Origin: Spirochaetales bacterium | GTDB lineage: Bacteria > Spirochaetota > Spirochaetia > Sphaerochaetales > Sphaerochaetaceae | Reading direction: 5' to 3' | NCBI GenBank assembly: GCA_028723145.1 | Contig: JAQYFM010000012.1 | Coordinates: 1-25,055, forward strand | DNA: 25,055 bases | Part shown: positions 6,885-15,799 of the stretch, piece after piece | How positions within the stretch are numbered: position 1 is the first letter of the stretch | Layout of the letters: each line of letters opens with the position of its first letter | The notes under the pieces: generated by a model | What the model saw: the letters and a program-made list of their open reading frames with translations, nothing else | What the model was told of the DNA's origin: nothing | Databases searched by the model: none | Program-made: the position numbers and the translations under genes

Positions 6885-9299
6885 ATGAAAAAACTTCTTT
6901 CATCACTTTTACTTCTCTTTCTACTACTAAGCCTATATGCAAATGGTGAAGTGTATTTAGAAACTGAACACTTTAAAATAATCTATGGTGAAGAAAGTAA
7001 TAACATGGCTACAGAGATAATGAATGTAGCAGAGGAAGAATACGACCGACTTGTCTCTTTTTTTAATAAAGATCCTAACTTACACATTCCTATATATATA
7101 AATAGTAAAGAAAAGAGTTATAATGCATATTTATCAACATACCCATCACTTCATTTAGTGTTTTATAATACCTGGATACCTCAAACACTATACAATGGAG
7201 AACAAACAATAAGACTAATTTTTAGACATGAATTAACTCATGCATTAATGTTTTATTACAAAGGGCTCCTTGGAAGTATTACAACTACTCTATTTGGTGA
7301 TTCTGCAGACTTATCAAAACATTTACATTACCTACAATTTATTACTGAAGGTATGGCTGTATACTTGGAGTCTTTTGATAAAAGAGGAAGATTAAATAAT
7401 CCCCTATTTGATAAATTAAGGATTCAAGCAGCAATAGAGAATATAAATATTAATTATCTTGATGCTTCAGGAAGTATGGATATTTATCCTGGGGGAAATA
7501 TCCCGTATATCCTAGGAGGAGAATTCTTTAAATGGGTTGCAGAAAAATATGGAGAAGAATTACTTTCTGTATTTATTTTGGATATAGCAGAAAATGTATT
7601 TGCATTTCCTCAAAATGCATATAAAAAGCATTTTAATTCAAGTTTATATGATGATTGGAATAGTTTTTTAGGTGATACAGAAGTTCCTAAAAATCTAATA
7701 GAACCAAACAAAATAACAAACAAAAGTAGAATATATAGCGATATTACTGCAGAATATGATGAAATATATGCTATTTCAAGCTATCAATCTGAAATATTAA
7801 AACTAGAAGATGACAATGAAAAAAATCTATTTAAGTTCATTTCTAGTTCATCATCAATAAGTGTAAATAATGATAATATTCTTCTATCATTTTCATCACA
7901 AGACCAATGTTATACAGCTTTATATACCCAAAATGGTAAAGAGCTAAAACGATATAATGGTTATTATGAAGGTTCTTTTATTGACGATGATATAGCTTTA
8001 CTTCGCTTTGATGATACTAAAATTTATCTTGATATTCTAAATAAAAAAACCTTTTATCTGGGGCAATCAGTTAGTGCAAGTAATTTAATTAATTTAGATA
8101 ACAAAGCTACTTTTCTTTTTGAAGATGAAAATGGACAAGCAATAGCTATTGCTGATGATAGCATTTATCTCTATCGTATTCCTAAAGAAATAAAAATATC
8201 ATCAATAAATTCTAACAATGAAACTATTTCAGTTTCTTATACTTTTAATACCGATGGTGAACTTTCAAAGTATGGTGAAATTGATATTGAAACAAATACT
8301 ATCTACTTGTCAAATATAAATATTAATGGAGGGATAAATAATCCTATCAAGGTTGGAGATTATGTTTACTTTATTTCAGAATTTTTTAACTCATCTGCAA
8401 TTTCAAAAATCAGTATAGAAGATTTAACTTTTGATAAAAAATATTCTTTAACAAAAGAGAAAATATCAAACATTTCTTCCCCTGAAACAACACTAAATAC
8501 TAAAAAATATAATCCAATAGCTAATATACAAAGAGGTACTTTTATACCTTTCTCAAAAAATTTTACTACCTATATAAAACCTTTAGTAGGTCCTGGGCTT
8601 ACTTGGATTACAAGTGATCCTACAGAAAAACTTACATTTATTACATCTTTAGGTTATAGCGTTCAAAGTCAAGAATTATTTTTATCTCTAAATGCATCAT
8701 ATCAAGACATCAGTGGGACATTTTCTTTATATAATGGTTGGAGTGAATCAGTAATTAGCTATACCAAAGACTATCCATTAAAAAGTAACAACAATAAAAT
8801 TACACTATCGAACAGCTTATATTTCATAACGCCTAATAATATATTTATCAACAATTTTCTTCTCACCTATTGTGATTTAGCAAAGCGTAGTAATAAAAGA
8901 TTTGATTATTCAGGATACATTTTATCATTAGAACTAAATAATTTTTCTCCTACTCTATCAGCTGGACTCTACATTTCTGGATTATTTCCAACTTCAATTA
9001 AGGTATCACATAAAATTGATAGTAATTCACTATCTCTTTATGCAAATACACATATTTTCACTATCGAAATACAAAATTCTATTCCTATTCTTTTTATTTA
9101 CATCAAATACCTTGATTTCCAAACAACTATAATATCTAATATCAAAAATAATAGTATTTATAATACTTATTTATTATCACTTATAACGTCATTATCTCCA
9201 GTAGTTGGTAGTGCAACTAGAGCTGATATTAAATTTGGAATTGAGGTTAAATACACAAATAAATGGATGTTCTCTTTAATTTTTAATATTTTTTATTAA
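6885..9299 (+). CDS. secreted gluzincin-type metallopeptidase with C-terminal outer-membrane barrel
   Basis: An 804-residue exported protein. Residues 1-19 are a signal peptide (MKKLLSSLLLLFLLLSLYANG). Residues about 22-260 form a zinc peptidase domain: the HExxH motif is H115-E-L-T-H119 and the likely third ligand is E155 in ITEGMAVYLE, as in peptidase MA-like gluzincins. Residues about 280-530 contain repeated short beta blades resembling a TolB/WD40-like propeller. Residues about 545-804 are alternating amphipathic strands that end in MFSLIFNIFY, with a C-terminal aromatic residue as in BAM-inserted outer-membrane proteins. The start has no Shine-Dalgarno sequence; CATAAT lies 6 nt upstream. 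I know no described protein with this exact layout. The peptidase and signal peptide are well supported, the barrel less so. Confidence 0.75.
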   Translation: MKKLLSSLLLLFLLLSLYANGEVYLETEHFKIIYGEESNNMATEIMNVAEEEYDRLVSFFNKDPNLHIPIYINSKEKSYNAYLSTYPSLHLVFYNTWIPQTLYNGEQTIRLIFRHELTHALMFYYKGLLGSITTTLFGDSADLSKHLHYLQFITEGMAVYLESFDKRGRLNNPLFDKLRIQAAIENININYLDASGSMDIYPGGNIPYILGGEFFKWVAEKYGEELLSVFILDIAENVFAFPQNAYKKHFNSSLYDDWNSFLGDTEVPKNLIEPNKITNKSRIYSDITAEYDEIYAISSYQSEILKLEDDNEKNLFKFISSSSSISVNNDNILLSFSSQDQCYTALYTQNGKELKRYNGYYEGSFIDDDIALLRFDDTKIYLDILNKKTFYLGQSVSASNLINLDNKATFLFEDENGQAIAIADDSIYLYRIPKEIKISSINSNNETISVSYTFNTDGELSKYGEIDIETNTIYLSNININGGINNPIKVGDYVYFISEFFNSSAISKISIEDLTFDKKYSLTKEKISNISSPETTLNTKKYNPIANIQRGTFIPFSKNFTTYIKPLVGPGLTWITSDPTEKLTFITSLGYSVQSQELFLSLNASYQDISGTFSLYNGWSESVISYTKDYPLKSNNNKITLSNSLYFITPNNIFINNFLLTYCDLAKRSNKRFDYSGYILSLELNNFSPTLSAGLYISGLFPTSIKVSHKIDSNSLSLYANTHIFTIEIQNSIPILFIYIKYLDFQTTIISNIKNNSIYNTYLLSLITSLSPVVGSATRADIKFGIEVKYTNKWMFSLIFNIFY

Positions 9300-9409
9300 G
9301 TTTCTATCTATTTAATACAAAAGATTTACAAAAGTTTAAACTAATATCTTTTAAATATTACCAAATATCAAATATACTAATAAAAGTATTTATTTTAAGG
9401 GAGATTTCT

Positions 9410-11980
9410 ATGCCGCTTAGGAAGAGAATCCTAGTAGTAGAAGATAATGATTTAAATAGAGCTATTTTATGTGAAATATTATCAGCTTCATATAATACTA
9501 TAGAAGCTGATAATGGAAAAGAAGCATTAGAATTGCTTAGAACAACAACTCAAAAAGTAGATTTAATCCTACTTGATCTCATGATGCCAATCATGAATGG
9601 TTATGAGTTTTTGGATGAATTAAAGAACGATAAAGAATTATCCCTAATACCTGTAATTGTTACAACTCAGAATGAAAGTGAAGATGATGAAATTGCGGCT
9701 CTATCACATGGAGCAACAGACTTCGTTCCAAAACCATATAGGCCACAAGTTATTCTTCATAGAATTAAAAGTTTAATTACCTTTAAAGAAAATTCTGCTA
9801 TCGTAAGCCAAGTAAAGTACGATAAATTAACAGGCCTTTACAGTAAGAATTTTTTCTATAGAAAAGCAAATGAATTAATTAGCGAAAATCCAAATAAAAA
9901 ATATTCTATTATCTGTACTAATATTGAAAATTTTAAACTTTATAACGATATCTTTGGTCTCAAAAAAGGTGATGAATTATTAAGAAATATAGCTGACAAT
10001 ATTAGAAAGCATGCTCATAAAAATACTATTTGTGGTCGTTATGAGGCTGATAGATTCTTATTAATTAGAGAAAGAGAACAAGAAAAACACGATAGAGAAC
10101 TTTTTTTCAATACTCAAATTCCACTAATAGATAATAATGTAATACTCAAATGGGGTATTTATGAAATTAATGATAAGAGCATCTCAATTGAACAGAGCTG
10201 TGACCGTGCTCTATTAGCTGTTGATAGTATTAAAGGTCAATATAACATCCATTTTGCACTTTATGACGATGTAATGAGAGAAAAGATGATTAGAGAAAAA
10301 GCCATTACAGATGTCATGGAAAAAGCAATTGAGGAAAACCAATTTATCGTATATCTACAACCAAAATACGATTTAAACAATGATACTATGGCAGGGGCGG
10401 AGGCTCTAGTTAGATGGATTCACCCTACTTGGGGTTTTATGTCTCCAGCAGAGTTTATACCTCTCTTTGAGAAAAATGGCTTTATCACAAGTCTTGATTT
10501 ATACGTATGGGAAAGAGCTTTGCAATATTTACAGGAATTTAAATTAAAAGGCTATCCTATGCTACCAATTTCAGTAAATGTATCAAGAGCTGATATCTAC
10601 CAAACTGATATTGTAAAAAAATTACTAGACCTTACAAAGAAATATGATATCGAGCCAAAATACTTACACCTTGAAATAACAGAGACAGCATACGCAGAGG
10701 ATCCTGGAAAAATTATTGAAACTGTTGAGATATTAAAAGCTCATGGTTTTATACTAGAAATGGATGACTTTGGAAGTGGATACTCTTCATTAAACATGTT
10801 AAATGATATGAAGCTTGATATTCTAAAACTAGATACAATGTTTATTCAAAGTGAGATGTCAAAGCCAATTTCTAGAAGTATTTTGCGATTCATCATAAAT
10901 CTTGCTCACTGGATGGGTTTAACTGTTGTTGCTGAAGGTGTTGAAACAGCAGATCAAGTACAAAGATTAAGAAATATCTCTTGCGATTACGTTCAAGGAT
11001 ACTTCTTCTCTCGCCCTATTCCTAAAGCAGATTTTGAAGAACTATTAAAGGCTCATAAATGCCATAAGCCAACAAAGCTTTCTATTATTAGGAATGAAGG
11101 TGAAAAATGTGAAACAAAAGCTATTGTAATAATTGATGATGATAAAGAATACTCAGCAAGTGTAGCTAAAGTCTTTGAAAAAGATTACGAAGTATTTATT
11201 TTTGAATCTCCTGATAAAGCATTATCATTTATTAAAGCTAGTGAAAATATTAGTGCAATAATACTTTCGATGACACTAAAAAATAATCAAGCAAAGCATA
11301 CACTTGATAAACTTCATCAAGATCCTGATTTTTGGAAGATACCAATTCTTTCCATAATTCAAACCCCAGGTGCAGCTTCTGATATTAATCAAGTTCTTGA
11401 AACAGATGATTTCTTATGCAAATGTCATCCTCTCAGTGACTTGAGAAGAAGAGTTGAGCACATTATTAATATTGCATCAATTCAAGAAAGAGAAGCAATC
11501 TTACAGGAAGAAGCAAGTCATGACTATCTTTCTGGTCTTTTAAATCGAAGAGGTTTTCAAGTTGCAATTAACCACATTAGAAGAGAAGAACTTCCTGTAA
11601 CTATGTGTATTTTTGATATGGATGATCTTAAAAAGTTAAATGATACTTTTGGTCATGAAAAAGGTGACTTAATGATAAAAACCTTTGCTGAACATATTAA
11701 AAAAAATACTCGTTCTAATGATATTTTATGTCGTTATGGTGGTGATGAGTTTATAGTAATCCTTAAAAATATTAATGATAAAAAAACTGTCCTAGCTAAA
11801 ATGGAATATGTTTGTAATCAATTTAAGGAAACTTTGAGGCAAGAGAACATACAAGTTGCTTGTTCTTGCGGAATTGTAGTTGGCAAAGATGGTGAAAGAC
11901 CAACAAAAGAAATGATTGAAGATGCAGATAAAGCCCTATATAGAGCAAAAAGTAATAATAAAGGAAGTTGTAGCCTTTAA
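9410..11980 (+). CDS. REC-GGDEF-EAL-REC-GGDEF c-di-GMP signalling protein
   Basis: An 856-residue cytoplasmic protein with five domains. REC1 (about 6-125) has phospho-acceptor D56 and K108. GGDEF1 (about 137-290) is degenerate: EADRF (212-216) replaces GGDEF. EAL (about 298-550) keeps EALVRW (331-336), E422, DDFGSGYSS (452-460), K473, E509 and QGYFFSRP, so phosphodiesterase activity is expected. REC2 (about 570-690) starts with DDD but has S620 at the phospho-acceptor site. GGDEF2 (about 700-856) has an intact GGDEF (777-781) and an RxxD inhibitory site (R768, D771) five residues before it, so it should make c-di-GMP. An AAGGGAG site precedes the ATG. It stands alone between intergenic gaps. 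Opposite activities in one chain imply switching by phosphorylation of REC1. Confidence 0.93.
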   Translation: MPLRKRILVVEDNDLNRAILCEILSASYNTIEADNGKEALELLRTTTQKVDLILLDLMMPIMNGYEFLDELKNDKELSLIPVIVTTQNESEDDEIAALSHGATDFVPKPYRPQVILHRIKSLITFKENSAIVSQVKYDKLTGLYSKNFFYRKANELISENPNKKYSIICTNIENFKLYNDIFGLKKGDELLRNIADNIRKHAHKNTICGRYEADRFLLIREREQEKHDRELFFNTQIPLIDNNVILKWGIYEINDKSISIEQSCDRALLAVDSIKGQYNIHFALYDDVMREKMIREKAITDVMEKAIEENQFIVYLQPKYDLNNDTMAGAEALVRWIHPTWGFMSPAEFIPLFEKNGFITSLDLYVWERALQYLQEFKLKGYPMLPISVNVSRADIYQTDIVKKLLDLTKKYDIEPKYLHLEITETAYAEDPGKIIETVEILKAHGFILEMDDFGSGYSSLNMLNDMKLDILKLDTMFIQSEMSKPISRSILRFIINLAHWMGLTVVAEGVETADQVQRLRNISCDYVQGYFFSRPIPKADFEELLKAHKCHKPTKLSIIRNEGEKCETKAIVIIDDDKEYSASVAKVFEKDYEVFIFESPDKALSFIKASENISAIILSMTLKNNQAKHTLDKLHQDPDFWKIPILSIIQTPGAASDINQVLETDDFLCKCHPLSDLRRRVEHIINIASIQEREAILQEEASHDYLSGLLNRRGFQVAINHIRREELPVTMCIFDMDDLKKLNDTFGHEKGDLMIKTFAEHIKKNTRSNDILCRYGGDEFIVILKNINDKKTVLAKMEYVCNQFKETLRQENIQVACSCGIVVGKDGERPTKEMIEDADKALYRAKSNNKGSCSL

Positions 11981-11983
11981 TTA

Positions 11984-12018
11984 GTTTGGTGATCAATAAG
12001 ATGATCACCAAACATATT
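11984..12018 (+). terminator. rho-independent terminator of the c-di-GMP gene
   Basis: A perfect 12-bp stem (11984-11995 with 12002-12013) has a 6-nt loop ATAAGA and is followed on the plus strand by ATATTTTTATTTT. It lies between two convergent genes and only touches the stop region of the minus-strand transporter, so it may also slow transcription from that side. Confidence 0.85.
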
Positions 12019-12019
12019 T

Positions 12020-12931
12020 TTATTTTCTTTTACCTGTATTAACGATTACGATTCCTGTGATAACTAATAATAGAGAAAGAATATACTTCATTTGAAATAC
12101 ATTTTCTCCTAGTAATAATGCCGCAGCAACAGCACCAGAAAGTGGGTTAACACATTGGAAAACTGAGATTTTCCCAACACCGTTAGCACTAACAAGACTT
12201 GTCCAAAGCATAAGACAGATTGATGATGCTAATGCTAGGAAAAGCAAGCATGAGTATCCAAAGACTCCACCATTTGAAAGTCTTCCACCTAGGAATTGAG
12301 AAATAATTAACAGCTCTATACCACCAATTAATAGGTTATATCCACTAGCCATTACAGGATCTATTCCTTTTGTAACCTTTCTTGAAACATTAGTACCAAA
12401 TGCAAATGAAATAATCGAAAGCAGCATTACCCCCTCACCTTTAAAAGAGAAGGATTCAAAAGAACCACCCCAAAGGAAACATACTAAGATACCTGAAAAG
12501 CCAAAGATAGCACCTAATACCTTTCTAGTATTAATCTTGTCATCTTTAAACATAAAATGAGCAAAGATTGTCATAAAGATAAAACTAGTACCATTAAGAA
12601 TTGAACAGTTAATTGATGCTGCACTAATCATTCCTGCAAACTGTAGTCCATATGTTAACCCAGTTTGAATAGAACCTAAAACTAATATTGGAACAACATT
12701 CTCTTTTTTTAAGAGAGGAAGTTTCTTATCTCTTATTGAACAGACAATCAGTAAAATAACACCTGCTATGCAAAATCTAATTGCTGCAAATAAAAATGTT
12801 GATCCAATATCAGAAATATTAAATAGCTCATAGCTCTTTTTAATAACTGGAAAAACAACACCCCATAGAATCTGACATAGTACAGCTAAGAGCGCTGCAT
12901 ATGCAGGGACCTTTAAGTAATTTTTTTTCAT
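12020..12931 (-). CDS. EamA/DMT superfamily transporter
   Basis: A 303-residue inner-membrane protein with about ten hydrophobic segments in two repeated EamA domains (about residues 10-150 and 165-300). Typical features are the early LCQILWGVVFPVIK and the C-terminal NPLSGAVAAALLLGE followed by LLVITGIVIVN. EamA proteins export or import amino acids, nucleosides or other metabolites; the substrate here cannot be told. The ATG has an AAGGTAGG site upstream. It is transcribed away from the nucleoside transporter operon, from a shared 244-nt intergenic region. Confidence 0.88.
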   Translation of the reverse strand: MKKNYLKVPAYAALLAVLCQILWGVVFPVIKKSYELFNISDIGSTFLFAAIRFCIAGVILLIVCSIRDKKLPLLKKENVVPILVLGSIQTGLTYGLQFAGMISAASINCSILNGTSFIFMTIFAHFMFKDDKINTRKVLGAIFGFSGILVCFLWGGSFESFSFKGEGVMLLSIISFAFGTNVSRKVTKGIDPVMASGYNLLIGGIELLIISQFLGGRLSNGGVFGYSCLLFLALASSICLMLWTSLVSANGVGKISVFQCVNPLSGAVAAALLLGENVFQMKYILSLLLVITGIVIVNTGKRK

Positions 12932-13116
12932 TGCTACCTACCTTATGCTAGACATTAGTACTTTATTATTAATTAATCTACTCCCTCAAGATGACTAGTC
13001 GCATTAAAAATACATTATTTGGATACACATCATTTATGTAAATAATAAAATATGATGAAATTATTGAGGTATTTATACGATTTTTGTTGTTTTTTGTTGC
13101 GTTCTAAAATAATCGA

Positions 13117-13154
13117 TTGTAACATGTAAATGTAGTGTGCTACATTCTTTACAT
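13117..13154 (+). promoter_or_regulatory. promoter and inverted repeat ahead of the BMP transporter operon
   Basis: TTGTAA (13117-13122), an 18-nt spacer ending in TGC, and TACATT (13141-13146) form a likely promoter. An imperfect inverted repeat covers it: ATGTAAATGTAG (13124-13135) pairs with CTACA (13140-13144) and TTTACAT (13148-13154), with a 3-nt bulge and a TGTG loop. Its position over the -10 box suggests an operator. The remaining leader before the GGGGGT ribosome site is too short for a riboswitch. The rest of 12932-13116 is AT-rich, with T-runs and no gene. Confidence 0.45.
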
Positions 13155-13175
13155 AAAACCGGACGGGGGTCAGAT

Positions 13176-14708
13176 ATGCAAAACAGCAGTGCTATCGAAC
13201 TTAAAGGTATCACGAAACGGTTTGGTAAGGTTGTTGCAAATGATGGCATCAACCTTGAGATACGAAGAGGTGAGATTCTATCTCTCTTAGGAGAGAACGG
13301 AAGTGGTAAAACCACTTTAATGAACATGCTCTCAGGTATCTATCAGCCTGATGAAGGACAAATATATGCTGATGGAAAGCAAATTTCTATTACTAGTCCA
13401 AAGGATGCATTTTCCTATGGAATAGGTATGATACACCAACACTATCACTTAGTTGATGTATTCACAGCTGCTCAAAACATCATTTTAGGATTATCAGAAG
13501 AAAAGCTTGATATTAAAAACACAAATATCAAAGTAAAGGAAATTTGTGATAAATATGGTTTTGATATTAATCCTACAATGAAGGTTTATGATATGTCCGT
13601 ATCTCAAAAGCAGACAGTAGAGATTGTTAAAGTTCTCTACAGAGGTGCTGATATATTAATTCTCGATGAACCAACAGCTGTATTAACTCCTCAAGAAACT
13701 GACAAGCTATTTGCAATTTTAAGAAACATGAAAAATGATGGCAAGGCTATTGTTATCATTACTCATAAGCTTGCAGAGGTAATGGCAATTAGTGATAAGG
13801 TTGCAGTACTTAGAAAAGGTAAATACATTGGTACAGTAAATACTTGTGATACTAACCCTCAAAAGCTAACAGATATGATGGTTGGTCACTCTGTAACCTT
13901 AAATATTGATAGACCAAAATACGATAATATAAAAGAAAGAATTGTTGTAAGTGGTTTAACATGCCTCGATCAAGAAGGTATTACAAAGCTTAATAATGTT
14001 AGTTTTACAGCCTATGGTGGTGAAATTCTTGGAGTTGCTGGTATTGCTGGCTCTGGTCAAAGAGAGTTACTAGAGTGTATGACAGGTCTTTATCCTGTAA
14101 AGAGTGGCTCCATTAAGTACATTCCACCAGAGGGTGGAAAGGAAGAAGAGCTAGTTGGACTTACTCCTAAAAAAATTAAAGCTCTTGGTGTCGGTATGGC
14201 ATTTGTTCCAGAAGATCGACTTGGAATGGGTCTTGCTGGATCTATGGGTATGACTAACAACATGATGCTTCGTTCATGGAAGAATGGTAAGTCCCCTTTT
14301 GTTAACAAAAAATCACCTGAAGAACTTGCAAAGAAAATATGGAATGACTTAGAGGTTGTAACCCCTTCAACATCATTCCCTGTTAGAAGAATGAGTGGTG
14401 GTAACATCCAAAAGGTATTAGTAGGACGTGAAATTGCAGCTCAACCTAATGTTTTATTAACTGCATATGCAGTAAGAGGTCTTGATATTAACACCTCCTA
14501 CACTATTTATAACCTGTTAACAGAACAGAAGATGAAGGGTGTTGCAGTTGTATATATTGGAGAGGAATTAGATGTTCTTCTTGAGCTTTGTGATAGAATC
14601 TTAGTTCTCTGTGGTGGAGAAGTAAGTGGTGTTGTTGATGCAAGAACTACAACAAAGGAAGAGATTGGACTTATGATGACAAGTATTGGATCAAAGGAGG
14701 ATAAGTAA
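13176..14708 (+). CDS. nucleoside/BMP-family ABC transporter ATP-binding protein (NupA/YufO-like)
   Basis: A 510-residue double-NBD ATPase that powers uptake through the two following permeases. The first NBD has Walker A GENGSGKTT (39-47), a Q-loop in MIHQHYH, signature MSVSQ (140-144), Walker B ILILDEP with E165, and switch H197. The second NBD has the degenerate Walker A GIAGSGQRE (289-297), signature MSGGNIQK and RGLD, as is normal for this sugar/nucleoside ATPase group, where one site is non-hydrolytic. The ATG at 13176 has GGGGGT before it; a more upstream ATG at 13137 lies inside the promoter. The stop shares one base with the next gene, whose GGAGG site lies in this gene's end. Confidence 0.93.
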   Translation: MQNSSAIELKGITKRFGKVVANDGINLEIRRGEILSLLGENGSGKTTLMNMLSGIYQPDEGQIYADGKQISITSPKDAFSYGIGMIHQHYHLVDVFTAAQNIILGLSEEKLDIKNTNIKVKEICDKYGFDINPTMKVYDMSVSQKQTVEIVKVLYRGADILILDEPTAVLTPQETDKLFAILRNMKNDGKAIVIITHKLAEVMAISDKVAVLRKGKYIGTVNTCDTNPQKLTDMMVGHSVTLNIDRPKYDNIKERIVVSGLTCLDQEGITKLNNVSFTAYGGEILGVAGIAGSGQRELLECMTGLYPVKSGSIKYIPPEGGKEEELVGLTPKKIKALGVGMAFVPEDRLGMGLAGSMGMTNNMMLRSWKNGKSPFVNKKSPEELAKKIWNDLEVVTPSTSFPVRRMSGGNIQKVLVGREIAAQPNVLLTAYAVRGLDINTSYTIYNLLTEQKMKGVAVVYIGEELDVLLELCDRILVLCGGEVSGVVDARTTTKEEIGLMMTSIGSKEDK

Positions 14709-15799
14709 TGAGTGCAGAAGTAAAAAAAGCTCCTTTAATTAGACTTGCAAAGAAAGATGCAATGGATCCAAAGAAGGCTTGGGCTATCAGAATTGGTTCA
14801 ATACTTATGGCTCTGATTTTAGGCTGTATTCCTATTCTAATTACAGGTAATAACCCTATTACAGCATATGGTGTAATTATTAAGGGTTCATTAGGTACAT
14901 CATTCTATCTTAAACAAACTATCAAGTTAGCTATTCCACTACTAGGAACTGCTCTTGCTATTGCTCCTTGTTTTAAGATGAGATTCTGGAACATTGGTGC
15001 TGAAGGTCAAATTACAGCTGGTGCAATTGGTGCTTCATTCTTTGCAATTTACTTTGCAAAAAGCATGCCTCATGTACTTTTATTAATCATCATGATGGCA
15101 GCTGCAGCATTAATTGGTGGTATTTGGGCTATGATTCCAGGCTTCTTCAAAGCTAAATACAATACAAATGAGACATTATTTACTTTAATGATGAACTACA
15201 TTGCAATTGGTATTGTTGCTTGGTTACAAGGTGGACCTTGGGAAGGTAGAAAAGGAACTCAGCAAATTCCACTTTTCGATAAAAATGCCTACTTACCAAC
15301 AGTATTTGGTATCCATATTGGTTGGATTATCGTACTTGTCTTAGTTGTATTAGTACATATTTATATGAACTATACAAAGCAGGGATATGAAGTAGCAGTT
15401 ATCGGTGATAGTGTTAATACAGCTCGTTACGCAGGTATGAACGTTGGCTGGATCATGGTTAGAACAATGCTTGTATCCGGTGCTATTTGTGGTATTGTAG
15501 GATTTATTTTGGTATCAGGGCAGAACAAGACTATCACAAGTAACGTTGCTAATGGTGTTGGTTTTACAGCTATTACAGTTGCATGGTTAGGTCACTTAAA
15601 TGCATTTGCGATGATTGCAATTTCATTAATACTTGCAATCTTAGAAATGGGTTCTAGCTACCTACAGCAAATCTTAGGAGTTCCTTCTGCAATTAGTGAA
15701 ATTGTTTCAGGTATCCTACTCTTCTGTATGCGTGGTTGTGAATTCTTTATCAACTATCAGATGATATTTAGATCAAAAAAAGAGGAGGTTAAAGCATGA
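14708..15799 (+). CDS. nucleoside ABC transporter permease 1 (NupP/YufP-like)
   Basis: A 363-residue inner-membrane permease of the BPD_transp_2 type. After a charged N terminus of about 27 residues there are 8-10 hydrophobic segments. ALAIAPCFKMRFWNIGAEGQITAGAIGAS is the family hallmark containing the NIGAEGQ motif. The C-terminal LAILEMGSSYLQQILGVPSAISEIVSGILLF also fits. It pairs with the second permease to form the membrane pore for nucleosides bound by the BMP protein. A GGAGG site lies just before the ATG, and the start overlaps the ATPase stop by one base. The gene end overlaps the next start by 4 nt (ATGA). Confidence 0.93.
   Translation: MSAEVKKAPLIRLAKKDAMDPKKAWAIRIGSILMALILGCIPILITGNNPITAYGVIIKGSLGTSFYLKQTIKLAIPLLGTALAIAPCFKMRFWNIGAEGQITAGAIGASFFAIYFAKSMPHVLLLIIMMAAAALIGGIWAMIPGFFKAKYNTNETLFTLMMNYIAIGIVAWLQGGPWEGRKGTQQIPLFDKNAYLPTVFGIHIGWIIVLVLVVLVHIYMNYTKQGYEVAVIGDSVNTARYAGMNVGWIMVRTMLVSGAICGIVGFILVSGQNKTITSNVANGVGFTAITVAWLGHLNAFAMIAISLILAILEMGSSYLQQILGVPSAISEIVSGILLFCMRGCEFFINYQMIFRSKKEEVKA

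Noticed and set aside
9333..9342. AGTTTAAACT palindrome in the gap before the c-di-GMP gene
   Set aside because: A 10-bp palindrome of A/T-rich content in AT-rich DNA, not linked to a recognisable promoter; likely chance.
13155..13175. Riboswitch ahead of the nucleoside transporter operon
   Set aside because: The leader between the predicted transcription start and the ribosome site is about 20 nt, too short for a purine-type aptamer, and no aptamer core is seen in 12932-13175.
14090..14407. Minus-strand frame of 105 codons inside the ABC ATPase
   Set aside because: Antisense to the second nucleotide-binding domain; Pro/Ser-rich product with no recognisable motif.
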